From contig CM057138.1 in NCBI GenBank assembly GCA_029964075.1, forward strand, positions 13,510,932 through 13,574,931: 64,000 nucleotides of DNA. The letters run 5' to 3'. A model generated the notes under the pieces. It did not search any database. It saw only the letters and a list, made by a program, of their open reading frames with translations, and was not told the origin of the DNA. This document shows positions 58,101 through 60,931 of the stretch, in pieces (within the stretch, counting starts at the first letter, position 1; every line of letters begins with the position of its first letter). This stretch comes from Patiria pectinifera (taxonomy: Eukaryota; Echinodermata; Asteroidea; Valvatida; Asterinidae). A program made the translations under genes and the position numbers.

Positions 58101-60931
58101 GAGAGGTCTGGATTCTCCCCTCAGCTAACTTGCAGGTAAAGTCAGGGCGGAGCTATAGAATAGTGTGAAAGGAGTGGGAGTATATTTATCATTAAAAAAA
58201 ACCAGAACATGACAGAGCGGCAAACAAGTGCCTTAATTCTTTGATCACGAAATGTATTGCCTAATTATTTAATTGAATGGTAAGAAAAGTCTGATGTGGA
58301 CAATGTGCGTAATTTGTTTATTTATCAGGGAAAAAACTCGACGATGGTGATGGTTTAAAACTTTAAGCATCAGCCCTATACATCCTTGTACATTTGTGCC
58401 TGAAATACGTGAACTTATTTATGTATGCTGGTAGTTAGTTGATTAATTAGTAATTGAACATTCTGGTGTCGATTGAGCCTATTTGAACCCAGATCGTTGA
58501 ACGCAGAGAGTTAGAGCCCGTCTCAATGCATATCTGGGACAAATTGTGGGTAGAATCATTCACTTTGTCCAGGTGAAGGTCTGCATGTTCCGGTGTCACG
58601 GTCTCACTTCTCCGGCGTGCTAACTTCTCCAGATGGATTCGGCGGACAGTTGAGCACATTACAGTGCACGTTACATGAGCACGATTCATGCTCATTTGTC
58701 CGCTGTGCTTACTTTTCCTCGGGCTGTATTACCAAGCCTATTAATAACACAGTGAGGGACATCCAAGAATGTGTTATGTAACACTTCCCCCATGGTCTTG
58801 CAAGCATTCTGATATGTGTTCCAAGCGTACGTCATGCATGCGTGTGTGTGTGTTCATGGATGAATAATTAACGAACTCCTTGGTCCGTGTTCCTTGCTCG
58901 TTCGTGGTCCATTTTGTCTTTATTTTTGCAACCATGCGGCTTAAAATTAATGTGCATTTCAAGTCTTTTTTGGTTATTGGGAGTTGCGCGCGCCACGAAA
59001 ATTCTGGATTCGACTGGTACCCTGTAACTATGCATACAAATATCCTATGATATTACGTGCATCAGTACAACCCCGAAGAACTCAGCACACAAATAAAGTT
59101 GACAAAAAATATATACCACTGCGCAATTTTGTGCATGCGTGTTGAAGCGAAATTTCCCTTTCGGAGAAGCTAGCACGCCGGAGAAGTGAGACCGTGACAC
59201 CGGGGAGATATTTGTTAGATTGGCTCACTATTACTGATAATTTCATTGCAGGAAGTTTGCGGGGAAGTTATTCGGAATCCTGCAACTTATACCCCATACA
59301 ATGTCCGCAACTTGTCCGAAACTCCTTCGGGAAATGTATTGAGACGGACCGTTATGGCAATTCCTCCTTTCCTGACGCCAACTTCTTACCATTAAGACAG
59401 GACATACATCAAGAATGAGAAATTAACTCTGGAAAGGAGTGCCGGCCAGGAACATTTTATTTTATTGAGTTTTTGATAATAGTTGAGTTCAAATGCGTGT
59501 TGAGAAAATTATGTACACGTAGGCTATACAACGTAAGAATATTGTCTTTATGTGTTTTGTAGTTGTCCTGCATCATTTACTGGAGAGCGCTGTGAGACTC
59601 AAGTTGTAACCACGTCACCACCAGGTAAATCCAATTCCAATCATTTTCCCACCCAAGACCGTAGACAGTTGTTCATCTGACAAGGGCTAGTGCGATACTT
59701 TTTGCAACATTTGTACACCCTTGGTTCAGATATTAATCTCACAACAACTTGTTTCCGTTTGTTCTCATTTCAAAGGGTCAGTTCCAAACATTGAGTTTTG
59801 TTTCTGATAAACAGATCTCGGATTATTATGCGATAACATGTAATGATGCAATACAAAAAGTTTGTCACCAAAAAAAAAAGGGTAAATCAGTTTGTGTTTA
59901 CCTGCTTTCTTTTCGAAATCTGAAGGTTGTTTTGGGGAAAACAAAACCAGGTATGTTTTAAATGATGTACTGTTTGCGCTGTTGCAGGTGGTGATGTGTC
60001 GCCTCTAGCTACAGTTCTCATCATAGTCGGATGTGTTGTTCTCCTGCTGGCCATAGCAGGAATAGTCATGTGTTGTTGCATGCTGATGAGGCGTCAATAC
60101 CAAATTAAGAGTCAAATCTACCATCAGTCAGGTAGACAGTTCCAAGGTAGTAGAGAACCCTTCGACTTTGGAGATCGCAGAGATCGCAGCCTGTCCTCTG
60201 ACGAAAGCTACAGTGTAGCCGACTACAGGGAGGAAGAAAGGAGGATGAATCGTCTCGCTCATGTCATGAGCCAGTCACCTTACCTACAGGTAAGACAGGT
60301 TTATAGCCTATGAGAGAGATTCTTCTCTAAGGGAGGTTTATAAAGAGAGATCCTGTCAAGTTGCTGGAGTTATAGCCCTAGCCTTTCAGATCTTTCCAAA
60401 TCCTCTATGAGGCTTTGATGGGATTTTGTTGGATTCCGGAAAGTAGAGTTCAGCCACTGTCATTTTACATGGGGCTTGATGCCTCCTAAAAGCAAGAATC
60501 ATGTGCTTAGGGGCACGGTAAATGGATCCTGATATAAACAGACAGGGTCTTGCATAGGCATGGTCACGATCATTATACTATCTTTGGATATGTACCCATG
60601 CATTATTTAAGATGTTGTGTGTAACTTTCTGATTTAAGTTTTATTTTTATATGACACACAGTCTATGCAGAATCACCCAGACTTCATCCGACCATACATG
60701 GTGACTGGCAACGAGGCACTTGAACGTTACCGAGAAAACGAAGCGGTAAGTTTTAGGATCGAAGCATTCACACTTTTAAGTTTGAGATATTAAATGTTTT
60801 ACCCTCGGTGTACATTTCTTTACCACGACTTTTTTTCGAGACGTGTAAAATGTATTTGGTGTTTTATTTCACAGCGTGATGGAGGGGATGTTGCAGGCCG
60901 CGTGGTGTACAATCCCGCCCTCTACTACTAA
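757..60931 (+). CDS. Giant membrane mucin: HYR, NIDO-AMOP-VWD, EGF, SEA and TM domains (71 exons, 5' partial)
   Basis: Seventy-one GT-AG exons sum to 11,264 bases. Starting from two bases of a split codon, they translate without interruption to a TAA at 60929. Domain order is Thr/Ser/Pro mucin segments mixed with nine HYR domains, NIDO, AMOP, VWD, a cadherin-like fold, two EGFs, about 17 calcium-binding EGFs, SEA, three EGFs, eight short EGFs, two EGF-EGF-SEA-EGF cassettes, one transmembrane helix and a cytoplasmic tail. NIDO-AMOP-VWD-EGF-TM is the arrangement of vertebrate MUC4 and of mucin-like proteins of other animals. The HYR array and multiple SEA domains are additions not found in MUC4. 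Nearly all introns are phase 1, the signature of exon shuffling. The likely role is a cell-surface glycocalyx or adhesion protein (inference). Individual exon borders are inferred by eye and could shift by a few codons. Unseen alternative exons are possible. Confidence 0.85.
812..1127 (+). repeat. 48-base coding minisatellite
   Basis: About six near-identical copies of a 48-base unit coding for alternating VTTEATTT and VTTEPTTP. Copies differ by single bases (for example ACC/ACT and ACT/ACA), so array homogenisation is recent. The array is also open in another + frame and on the - strand, which is only a by-product of the repeat. Confidence 0.85.
1710..1970 (+). CDS. Exon 2: HYR domain 1
   Basis: 87 residues with the HYR (hyalin repeat) pattern: [20 protein letters not shown], a central [16 protein letters not shown], and a closing aromatic strand ending in G. 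HYR is an Ig-like adhesion fold. Five cysteines are present instead of the usual four, because a LPCGC turn has an extra one. Phase 1 at both ends. Confidence 0.88.
2298..2552 (+). CDS. Exon 3: HYR domain 2 (first cysteine lost)
   Basis: 85 residues with [27 protein letters not shown] and a terminal FTFDV strand. The position that is Cys in the other HYR exons (DDQC, DDRC, PQC) is His here (DDQH), leaving three cysteines and so one potentially unpaired. Phase 1 at both ends. Confidence 0.88.
2570..2810 (+). repeat. Degenerate TATCGAACCTTCGGAC satellite, second block
   Basis: A run of imperfect roughly 16-base units built on CTATCGAACCTTCGGAC, related to the block at about 330-440. Each block precedes a mucin exon by the same distance, so it lies inside a duplicated segment. 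Confidence 0.6.
3101..3298 (+). CDS. Exon 4: Thr/Pro mucin segment
   Basis: 66 residues of Thr/Pro-rich sequence ([20 protein letters not shown] and similar) without an exact tandem repeat. The acceptor TTGTTCAG and about 350 bases of preceding intron match the region before exon 1. The two are therefore duplicates, and this copy keeps the ancestral splice site. Confidence 0.82.
3604..3675 (+). pseudogene. Relict Thr-rich mucin exon
   Basis: One frame reads [19 protein letters not shown], the same composition as the mucin exons. The nearest upstream AG would bring in a stop in the required phase, and no donor follows. It looks like a decayed exon in the intron between exons 4 and 5. It could also be alternatively spliced with an unseen acceptor. 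Confidence 0.4.
3881..4336. mobile_element. piggyBac-like MITE, copy 1 (complete)
   Basis: 456 bases with terminal inverted repeats CCCTAAAGGGGCCGG / CCGGCCCCTTTAGGG, followed inward by G-runs and C-runs. It is flanked by TTAA on the left (3877-3880) and TTAT on the right. TTAA targets with CCCT-type ends are typical of piggyBac transposons. No transposase ORF is present. Confidence 0.75.
4814..4954 (+). CDS. Exon 5: Thr/Pro mucin segment
   Basis: 47 residues in short Thr-Thr-Thr-Ser/Pro units ([16 protein letters not shown]). It ends in Thr-Thr-Thr-Cys just before the donor GTAAAG, mirroring the end of exon 1 (TTTCQC). Phase 1 at both ends. Confidence 0.78.
5540..5795. mobile_element. piggyBac-like MITE, copy 2 (left end lost)
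   Basis: Homologous to the right part of copy 1 from about GTACACAG onward. It has the same G-run/C-run and a right end CCGGCCCCTTTAGTG followed by TTAA (5796-5799). The left portion is missing. It is replaced by AT-rich sequence with repeated ACGGTAAAA motifs (about 5455-5535). Confidence 0.65.
6083..6337 (+). CDS. Exon 6: HYR domain 3
   Basis: 85 residues: [45 protein letters not shown], and FTFLVSG at the end. Four cysteines in the standard HYR positions. Closely similar to exons 7 and 8. Confidence 0.9.
6500..6842 (+). mobile_element. tRNA-derived SINE
   Basis: A tRNA-like head has an A-box-like TGGCCTAGTGG at 6516-6526 and a B-box-like GGTTCTAGTCC at 6573-6583. It is followed by a body with CCCTTGGGCAAGGCACT and a tail GCTATATAA...CATTATTATTA. 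This is the classical pol III SINE layout. Confidence 0.7.
7339..7593 (+). CDS. Exon 7: HYR domain 4
   Basis: 85 residues: [55 protein letters not shown]. Four conserved cysteines, phase 1 at both ends. Confidence 0.9.
7718..7780 (+). repeat. tRNA-like fragment (SINE head)
   Basis: An A-box-like TTAGCTTAGCTGG (7723-7735) and a B-box-like GTTTGAGTCCC (7762-7772) lie 27 bases apart. There is no acceptor stem pairing, so this is not a functional tRNA. Confidence 0.4.
8295..8365 (+). repeat. tRNA-like fragment (SINE head)
   Basis: TAGGGCTCAGTTGAGCACT resembles a tRNA D-arm/A box and GGTTCAAGTCC (8343-8353) is a good B box. Acceptor ends do not pair. Probably a SINE head or tRNA pseudogene. Confidence 0.5.
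8439..8693 (+). CDS. Exon 8: HYR domain 5
   Basis: 85 residues: [57 protein letters not shown]. Nearest relatives are exons 6 and 7, and it has the same length. Confidence 0.9.
8878..9126 (+). CDS. Exon 9: HYR domain 6
   Basis: 83 residues: [24 protein letters not shown], a short loop ([11 protein letters not shown]), [22 protein letters not shown]. Only 184 bases of intron separate it from exon 8, the shortest gap in the HYR array. Confidence 0.9.
9596..9847 (+). CDS. Exon 10: HYR domain 7
   Basis: 84 residues: [50 protein letters not shown]. Belongs to the same subgroup as exon 12 (PLSGGI loop). Confidence 0.9.
10254..10310 (-). repeat. tRNA-like fragment on the minus strand
   Basis: Read on the - strand it has TGGTCGAGTGG (A box), a CTGCA/TGCAG anticodon-like stem and GAATTCGAGTC (B box). 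No acceptor pairing is visible. Probable SINE head. Confidence 0.45.
10523..10777 (+). CDS. Exon 11: HYR domain 8, Trp/His-rich variant
   Basis: 85 residues keeping the HYR skeleton ([46 protein letters not shown]). It has unusual Trp and His enrichment ([22 protein letters not shown]). Splice phases fit the array exactly. It is probably a fast-diverging domain with altered surface. Confidence 0.85.
11073..11739. mobile_element. Tc1/mariner-like MITE with long inverted repeats
   Basis: The left end (CAGAGCGTCCTGAATAAAAT) and the reverse complement of the right end (CAAAGTGTCCTAAAAAATAA) align over more than 25 bases. Further inside, TTCAAGGTAATAGATTTAGCT pairs with AGCTAAATCTGTAACCTTGAA. TA dinucleotides lie at both borders, as expected for Tc1/mariner targets. 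No coding capacity. Confidence 0.65.
11921..12000 (+). repeat. tRNA-like fragment (SINE head or tRNA pseudogene)
   Basis: A-box TAGCTCAATTGG (11931-11942) and B-box GGTTCAAAACC (11975-11985) at a normal spacing. The T-arm pairs over four bases, but the acceptor arm and anticodon stem do not form. A working tRNA is therefore unlikely. Confidence 0.5.
12422..12673 (+). CDS. Exon 12: HYR domain 9
   Basis: 84 residues: [51 protein letters not shown]. Last HYR before the NIDO domain. Phase 1 at both ends. Confidence 0.9.
13011..13075 (+). CDS. Exon 13: start of NIDO domain
   Basis: A short exon (phase 1 to phase 0) coding [20 protein letters not shown]. The PFG..xGD opening is the usual first strand of NIDO domains (nidogen, MUC4, alpha-tectorin). 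Confidence 0.82.
13849..13941 (+). CDS. Exon 14: NIDO domain, part 2
   Basis: 31 residues in phase 0 at both ends ([20 protein letters not shown]). It continues directly into the next exon's FTDNGVIVF strand. It replaces the normal linking strand of the NIDO fold. Confidence 0.78.
13942..15038. other. Intron 14: nothing recognised
   Basis: 1.1 kb of AT-rich sequence. A small imperfect palindrome around 14425-14485 (CCTCTAGGTTTACC ... GGTTTACCCAGAGG) is the only structure noticed. Confidence 0.5.
15039..15206 (+). CDS. Exon 15: NIDO domain, part 3
   Basis: 56 residues: [16 protein letters not shown], then [13 protein letters not shown]. The APFWADV strand is the most diagnostic NIDO motif. 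Phase 0 at both ends. Confidence 0.88.
15207..16547. other. Intron 15: low-complexity sequence only
   Basis: An (AAATA)n-like run at about 15970-16030 and G- and C-homopolymer runs at about 15945-16135 are present. No exon or element with defined ends was identified. Confidence 0.5.
16548..16679 (+). CDS. Exon 16: NIDO domain, part 4
   Basis: 44 residues: [17 protein letters not shown], then [15 protein letters not shown]. The W..VITW..V segment is the typical penultimate NIDO strand. Phase 0 at both ends. Confidence 0.88.
17183..17633 (+). CDS. Exon 17: end of NIDO and start of AMOP
   Basis: 150 residues, the largest core exon. [20 protein letters not shown] closes NIDO. The C-terminal third, with CRNWYSGQ and [18 protein letters not shown], is the beginning of AMOP, where a CPC..xQA..DPRW signature is usual. 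Phase 0 to phase 1. Confidence 0.9.
18006..18294. mobile_element. Palindromic foldback MITE
   Basis: Outer arms GGTTTGCGGAAACA and TGTTTCGGCAAACC pair, as do AATTATTTCTCAAA and TTTGAGAAATTATT. Nested inside is a second strong hairpin (GAGGTATAAACTCG, CCGGTCAGTATGCTCT and their reverse complements). No target duplication could be assigned, and no transposase is present. Confidence 0.65.
18477..18656 (+). CDS. Exon 18: AMOP domain, part 2
   Basis: 60 residues: [20 protein letters not shown] followed by an aromatic stretch ([16 protein letters not shown]). The paired cysteines of CCY are characteristic of AMOP. Phase 1 at both ends. Confidence 0.87.
18657..19767. other. Intron 18: low-complexity CAAA-rich tract
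   Basis: A tract at about 19500-19650 is an A-rich run of CAAA/CAAAA units. Its complement gives long Phe/Cys-rich open frames on the - strand that are not genes. Nothing else recognised. Confidence 0.5.
19768..19878 (+). CDS. Exon 19: end of AMOP
   Basis: 37 residues: [19 protein letters not shown], then [10 protein letters not shown]. The CC...C..YY..RP...C..Y.PP pattern is the AMOP C-terminal signature. The chosen donor is GTAAGT at 19879, which keeps phase 1 into the VWD exon. Confidence 0.85.
19998..20299. mobile_element. hAT/P-like MITE (CAAGGGCGGAT family), copy 1
   Basis: Ends CAAGGGCGGAT ... ATCCGCCCATC are flanked by an imperfect 8-base duplication (TGCTTACT at 19990-19997, TGCTTGCT at 20300-20307). 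The interior is the reverse complement of the copy at 62470-62847 (shared TGACGTCGCAA, TACACCACCATCTTTTC). An 8-base target duplication suggests hAT or P type. Confidence 0.65.
20530..20750 (+). CDS. Exon 20: VWD domain start with GDPH motif
   Basis: 73 residues: [20 protein letters not shown], then GEYTVALI and FELQGRTQ. The GDPH at 20541-20552 matches the proteolysis site known in MUC2, MUC5AC and MUC4. The domain core has no cysteines, as in MUC4. The acceptor is AAAG at 20526-20529, which is weak but gives the correct phase. Confidence 0.87.
21301..21385 (+). CDS. Exon 21: VWD domain, part 2
   Basis: 28 residues of beta-strand sequence ([20 protein letters not shown]), phase 0 to phase 1. 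The preceding donor is GTTTGT at 20751, chosen because it restores the frame. Confidence 0.8.
21746..21910 (+). CDS. Exon 22: VWD domain, part 3
   Basis: 55 residues ending [14 protein letters not shown]. The K.KGLLG motif is the hallmark of VWD domains, in the position of CGLCG in cysteine-rich VWDs. Phase 1 at both ends. Confidence 0.88.
22478..22594 (+). CDS. Exon 23: VWD domain, part 4
   Basis: 39 residues: [15 protein letters not shown]. The (G/W)DG(D/N)..ND pattern follows GLLG in VWD proteins. Phase 1 at both ends. Confidence 0.88.
22680..23052 (+). mobile_element. SINE-like element abutting a splice acceptor
   Basis: The body contains GTCCTTAAGCAAGACATTTAACC, comparable to CCCTTGGGCAAGGCACT of the SINE at 6500. 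The tail is GCGCTCTATAAG...TTATTATTATTATTATA. The tail ends directly at the CAG acceptor of exon 24. No clear tRNA head was found, so the 5' end is uncertain. Confidence 0.55.
23054..23311 (+). CDS. Exon 24: end of VWD
   Basis: 86 residues: [18 protein letters not shown], then a helical stretch ([19 protein letters not shown]). The A...C.......C.YD ending is typical of the segment after VWD in MUC4-like proteins. Phase 1 at both ends. Confidence 0.87.
23695..23847 (+). CDS. Exon 25: cadherin/Ig-like fold, part 1
   Basis: 51 residues: [17 protein letters not shown], then [14 protein letters not shown]. The A.DPDGD.v.(F/Y).l strand is typical of cadherin-like or He/Ig-like domains, which follow VWD in mucin-like proteins. 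Phase 1 at both ends. Confidence 0.85.
23848..25049. other. Intron 25: unexplained GC-richer block
   Basis: Positions about 24180-24605 are noticeably richer in GC than their surroundings. They begin TGTAGCGGGATTCTAC and end near GTTACA, which loosely resembles a solo LTR, but no flanking duplication is visible. No exon seen. Confidence 0.35.
25050..25231 (+). CDS. Exon 26: cadherin-like fold end and first EGF half
   Basis: 60 residues: [20 protein letters not shown] closes the beta-sandwich. [13 protein letters not shown] then starts an EGF. Phase 1 to phase 0, so the EGF is split by the next intron. Confidence 0.85.
25439..25894. mobile_element. piggyBac-like MITE, copy 3 (complete)
   Basis: 456 bases, the same length as copy 1, with ends CCCTAAAGGGGCCGG and CCGGCCCTTTTAGGG. 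Flanks are CTAA (left) and TTAA (25895-25898, right). The interior aligns with copy 1 along its whole length. Confidence 0.75.
26228..26408 (+). CDS. Exon 27: second half of EGF plus another EGF
   Basis: 60 residues: [13 protein letters not shown] completes the split [19 protein letters not shown]...[15 protein letters not shown] forms a second EGF-like unit. Phase 0 to phase 1. Confidence 0.86.
27260..27406 (+). CDS. Exon 28: calcium-binding EGF 1
   Basis: Starts DIDEC and contains [12 protein letters not shown], fitting the calcium-binding EGF and Asn/Asp hydroxylation consensus C-x-N-x4-Y-x-C-x-C. Longer first loop (14 residues) than its neighbours. Confidence 0.88.
28034..28165 (+). CDS. 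Exon 29: calcium-binding EGF 2
   Basis: DIDEC start, [12 protein letters not shown] and KPGF. Six cysteines. The acceptor (GGTGTAG) has a weak polypyrimidine tract. Confidence 0.88.
28166..28977. other. Intron 29: nothing recognised
   Basis: AT-rich. About 28625-28680 repeats TTTCGAGAACTTGTGAGAAC-type phrases a few times. No element ends were identified. Confidence 0.45.
28978..29103 (+). CDS. Exon 30: EGF 3, altered calcium site
   Basis: Starts DLMEC rather than D-x-(D/N)-E-C, so one calcium ligand is Met. The rest ([18 protein letters not shown]) is standard. Confidence 0.87.
29370..29618 (+). CDS. Exon 31: two calcium-binding EGFs (4 and 5)
   Basis: 83 residues: DLNEC...[12 protein letters not shown] and NIDEC...[12 protein letters not shown], joined without an intron. 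One of only two double-EGF exons in the gene, the other being exon 40. Confidence 0.9.
30001..30129 (+). CDS. Exon 32: calcium-binding EGF 6
   Basis: DLNEC start, [18 protein letters not shown]. Six cysteines, phase 1 at both ends. Confidence 0.9.
30842..30961 (+). CDS. Exon 33: calcium-binding EGF 7
   Basis: DIDEC start, [22 protein letters not shown] compact 40-residue EGF. Confidence 0.9.
31462..31578 (+). CDS. Exon 34: calcium-binding EGF 8
   Basis: DIDEC start, then [16 protein letters not shown], with the short spacing between third and fourth cysteines typical of LDL-receptor/fibulin type EGFs. Confidence 0.88.
31977..32096 (+). CDS. Exon 35: non-calcium EGF
   Basis: Starts AEMNC, lacking the D-x-D/N-E ligands, and has [12 protein letters not shown] without the hydroxylation motif. 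It interrupts the otherwise continuous calcium-binding array and may act as a hinge. Confidence 0.82.
32268..32402 (+). CDS. Exon 36: calcium-binding EGF 9
   Basis: DINEC start, [21 protein letters not shown]. Resembles fibrillin/fibulin-type EGFs. Confidence 0.9.
32653..32784 (+). CDS. Exon 37: calcium-binding EGF 10
   Basis: DVNEC start, [16 protein letters not shown]. Donor GTTAGG is weaker than average. Confidence 0.87.
33187..33331 (+). mobile_element. LINE fragment: C-terminal end of reverse-transcriptase ORF
   Basis: One frame reads [20 protein letters not shown] then [15 protein letters not shown]. The spacing (K.DL..C......W..lA.....WR..i..G) resembles the extreme C-terminus of many non-LTR retrotransposon ORF2 proteins. 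Only this tail is present, within intron 37. Confidence 0.5.
33683..33808 (+). CDS. Exon 38: calcium-binding EGF 11
   Basis: DINEC start, [19 protein letters not shown]. Six cysteines. Confidence 0.9.
34314..34451 (+). CDS. Exon 39: calcium-binding EGF 12
   Basis: DIDEC start, [18 protein letters not shown]. The exon ends in A rather than G, which changes the next split codon from Asp to Asn (NIDEC). Confidence 0.9.
35403..35651 (+). CDS. Exon 40: two calcium-binding EGFs (13 and 14)
   Basis: 83 residues: NIDEC...[12 protein letters not shown] and NINEC...[12 protein letters not shown]. Same 249-base size as exon 31, suggesting a common origin of the two double exons. Confidence 0.9.
36366..36503 (+). 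CDS. Exon 41: calcium-binding EGF 15
   Basis: DVNEC start, [12 protein letters not shown], then a long last loop ([14 protein letters not shown]). Confidence 0.89.
37163..37291 (+). CDS. Exon 42: calcium-binding EGF 16
   Basis: DVDEC start, [23 protein letters not shown]. Six cysteines. Confidence 0.9.
37854..37973 (+). CDS. Exon 43: calcium-binding EGF 17
   Basis: DVNEC start with a short first loop (DDTPC), [15 protein letters not shown]. Last of the calcium-binding array, before the first SEA. Confidence 0.88.
38350..38828. mobile_element. hAT-like element built of TCGAGTC repeats
   Basis: Ends CAGAGTTGTAACGA and TCATTACAACTCTG are near-perfect inverted repeats, starting CAGAG as hAT elements do. 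Flanks CTGTGGAG (38342-38349) and CTGTGGTA (38829-38836) match at 6 of 8 positions. The interior is about 480 bases of ACTCGAGTCGAGTC palindromic repeats on both sides of a small unique centre. Confidence 0.65.
38917..39035 (+). CDS. Exon 44: SEA domain 1, first half
   Basis: 39 residues after the split codon: [30 protein letters not shown]. Phase 1 to phase 0, the same internal intron position as in SEA 2 and SEA 3, which supports a SEA assignment. Confidence 0.75.
39517..39763 (+). CDS. Exon 45: SEA domain 1, second half (no GSVV motif)
   Basis: 82 residues: [34 protein letters not shown]. Hydrophobic strands are in SEA register, but the GSVVV-type cleavage site is absent. This domain would therefore be structural only. 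The assignment rests on register and on the shared intron. Confidence 0.75.
39913..40026 (+). CDS. Exon 46: Notch-type EGF
   Basis: [16 protein letters not shown]...[14 protein letters not shown]. Six cysteines and no calcium motif. The donor GTAGGT at 40027 is preferred over GTAAAC at 40031 because only the former keeps phase 1. Confidence 0.88.
40209..40328 (+). CDS. Exon 47: Notch-type EGF
   Basis: [32 protein letters not shown]. Six cysteines, phase 1 at both ends. Confidence 0.89.
40329..42129. other. Intron 47: longest intron, nothing recognised
   Basis: 1.8 kb. A C-rich, Pro-codon-like stretch at about 41440-41560 is low complexity, not an exon. No transposon ends identified. Confidence 0.5.
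42130..42249 (+). CDS. Exon 48: Notch-type EGF
   Basis: [34 protein letters not shown]. Six cysteines. The acceptor (CTTAAG) has a short pyrimidine tract. Confidence 0.88.
42750..42842 (+). CDS. Exon 49: short EGF 1
   Basis: 31 residues: [20 protein letters not shown], then WRGLDC. First of eight 23-32-residue EGF exons sharing C-x3-C-x-NGG-x(6-7)-C-x-C-x-C-x3-W-x-G-x2-C. The donor is GTCAGT. Confidence 0.86.
42895..42985 (+). repeat. (GTTT)n microsatellite with G-run
   Basis: GTTTGTTTGTTT runs interrupted by GGGGGGGGTGTTGTGG, within intron 49. Confidence 0.8.
43634..43726 (+). CDS. Exon 50: short EGF 2
   Basis: 31 residues: [20 protein letters not shown], then WSGTTC. Phase 1 at both ends. 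Confidence 0.87.
44559..44627 (+). CDS. Exon 51: truncated half-EGF
   Basis: 23 residues: [20 protein letters not shown], then QCS. It lacks the last cysteine and the W-x-G-x-x-C segment of the other short EGFs, leaving four cysteines. Splice sites (TTTTTCAG, GTATAG) and phase are intact, so it is probably still spliced in. Confidence 0.72.
45318..45413 (+). CDS. Exon 52: short EGF 4
   Basis: 32 residues: [20 protein letters not shown], then NWTGDDC. One residue longer than its siblings. Confidence 0.85.
45414..46428. other. Intron 52: nothing firm
   Basis: About 45820-45905 read on the - strand has a weak B-box-like GAATCGAATCC, possibly a decayed SINE. No exon seen. Confidence 0.4.
46429..46518 (+). 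CDS. Exon 53: short EGF 5
   Basis: 30 residues: [19 protein letters not shown], then NWMGTTC. The NGG motif is degraded to NGQ. Confidence 0.85.
46519..47610. other. Intron 53: nothing recognised
   Basis: 1.1 kb. An approximately GC-balanced patch at 46740-46940 has no recognisable product on either strand. Confidence 0.45.
47611..47703 (+). CDS. Exon 54: short EGF 6
   Basis: 31 residues: [20 protein letters not shown], then SWTGTTC. Confidence 0.87.
48057..48600 (+). repeat. Three tandem copies of a roughly 180-base intronic unit
   Basis: Copies begin near 48057, 48231 and 48411. Each contains GGCAATGCT-like, GCTTGAAATTT, AACGTGTGAGTAAGTTCACA-like and CCTCGTTCTTTTGTATTTAC-like segments. 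The third copy runs straight into the functional acceptor of exon 55 (TGTATTTCAG). The second carries a matching TTGTATTTACAG. Confidence 0.75.
48601..48693 (+). CDS. Exon 55: short EGF 7
   Basis: 31 residues: [20 protein letters not shown], then NWMGISC. Confidence 0.87.
49560..49652 (+). CDS. Exon 56: short EGF 8
   Basis: 31 residues: [20 protein letters not shown], then SWTGTDC. Last of the short EGF series. Confidence 0.87.
49653..50987. other. Intron 56: (GT)n and a small palindrome
   Basis: A (GT)n run lies at about 50565-50585. Nearby, TGTGTGGACTT and AAGTCCACACA are inverted copies about 80 bases apart (50603-50680). No exon recognised. Confidence 0.5.
50988..51089 (+). CDS. Exon 57: cassette A, EGF 1
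   Basis: 34 residues: [33 protein letters not shown]. Nearly identical in plan to exon 63, which begins cassette B. Confidence 0.89.
51663..51806 (+). CDS. Exon 58: cassette A, EGF 2
   Basis: 48 residues: [41 protein letters not shown]. Shares [10 protein letters not shown] with exon 64. Confidence 0.88.
52256..52365 (+). CDS. Exon 59: SEA domain 2, first half
   Basis: 36 residues after the split codon: [30 protein letters not shown]. The N-P-x-S and the following amphipathic helix are the normal start of a SEA domain. Phase 1 to phase 0. Confidence 0.88.
53099..53321 (+). CDS. Exon 60: SEA domain 2, second half with GSVV site
   Basis: 74 residues: [39 protein letters not shown] at 53171-53182 corresponds to the autoproteolytic G|SVVV of MUC1-type SEA domains. 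Cleavage there would leave a non-covalent heterodimer (established for MUC1, inferred here). Confidence 0.89.
53762..53846 (+). CDS. Exon 61: cassette A, EGF 3 first part
   Basis: [20 protein letters not shown], then PTC. Ends in phase 2, unlike most exons, so this EGF is split within a codon before its last two cysteines. Confidence 0.85.
54627..54718 (+). CDS. Exon 62: cassette A, EGF 3 end plus Thr/Pro linker
   Basis: [15 protein letters not shown] completes the [19 protein letters not shown] is an O-glycosylation-prone linker. Phase 2 to phase 1. Confidence 0.84.
55031..55132 (+). CDS. Exon 63: cassette B, EGF 1
   Basis: 34 residues: [33 protein letters not shown]. Same length and phase as exon 57. 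The preceding introns also share GGCTCATGG/GGCTCGTGG and GTTTGTATCAG-like sequence. Confidence 0.89.
55391..55667. mobile_element. MITE with perfect 8-base target duplication
   Basis: Ends CATGGGCGTTGCGAGG and TCCTGGCGACGCCCATG are imperfect inverted repeats. GTCAATAG occurs immediately on both sides (55383-55390, 55668-55675). The interior is G-run/C-run plus an (AAAAG)n tract. The 8-base duplication points to hAT or P type. Confidence 0.75.
56178..56318 (+). CDS. Exon 64: cassette B, EGF 2
   Basis: 47 residues: [40 protein letters not shown]. One residue shorter than exon 58. Confidence 0.88.
56577..56686 (+). CDS. Exon 65: SEA domain 3, first half
   Basis: 36 residues after the split codon: [30 protein letters not shown]. 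Same length, phase and N-P-x-S position as exon 59. Confidence 0.88.
57284..57500 (+). CDS. Exon 66: SEA domain 3, second half with GSVV site
   Basis: 72 residues: [39 protein letters not shown] at 57356-57367 sits at exactly the same offset (base 73) as in exon 60. Two residues shorter at the C-terminal end. Confidence 0.89.
58051..58135 (+). CDS. Exon 67: cassette B, EGF 3 first part
   Basis: [20 protein letters not shown], then LTC. The same 85-base length and phase-2 end as exon 61. Confidence 0.86.
58590..59203. mobile_element. Foldback element with about 40-base near-perfect inverted repeats
   Basis: CCGGTGTCACGGTCTCACTT, CTCCGGCGTGCTAACTTCTCC at the left is mirrored at the right (GGAGAAGCTAGCACGCCGG, AGAAGTGAGACCGTGACACC) with one mismatch. 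No transposase ORF is present and flanking duplications are not clear. It lies in intron 67, absent from the matching intron 61. Confidence 0.7.
59563..59624 (+). CDS. Exon 68: cassette B, EGF 3 end
   Basis: [21 protein letters not shown]. The Thr/Pro linker is shorter than in exon 62. Phase 2 to phase 1. Confidence 0.84.
59988..60289 (+). CDS. Exon 69: transmembrane helix and start of cytoplasmic tail
   Basis: 100 residues. About 24 hydrophobic residues ([20 protein letters not shown]) are followed by [10 protein letters not shown] and a basic/acidic tail. The positive residues after the helix give a type I orientation. Juxtamembrane cysteines are possible palmitoylation sites. The tail has [13 protein letters not shown], rich in potential Ser/Tyr phosphorylation sites (inference). 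Confidence 0.92.
60662..60745 (+). CDS. Exon 70: cytoplasmic tail
   Basis: 28 residues: [28 protein letters not shown]. Phase 0 at both ends. No recognised domain. Confidence 0.85.
60875..60931 (+). CDS. Exon 71: C-terminus and stop
   Basis: 18 residues, [18 protein letters not shown], then TAA at 60929-60931. The terminal YNPALYY contains an NPxx(Y)-like arrangement, which could be an adaptor-binding motif but is not proof of one. Confidence 0.88.
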   Translation, partial: RDGGDVAGRVVYNPALYY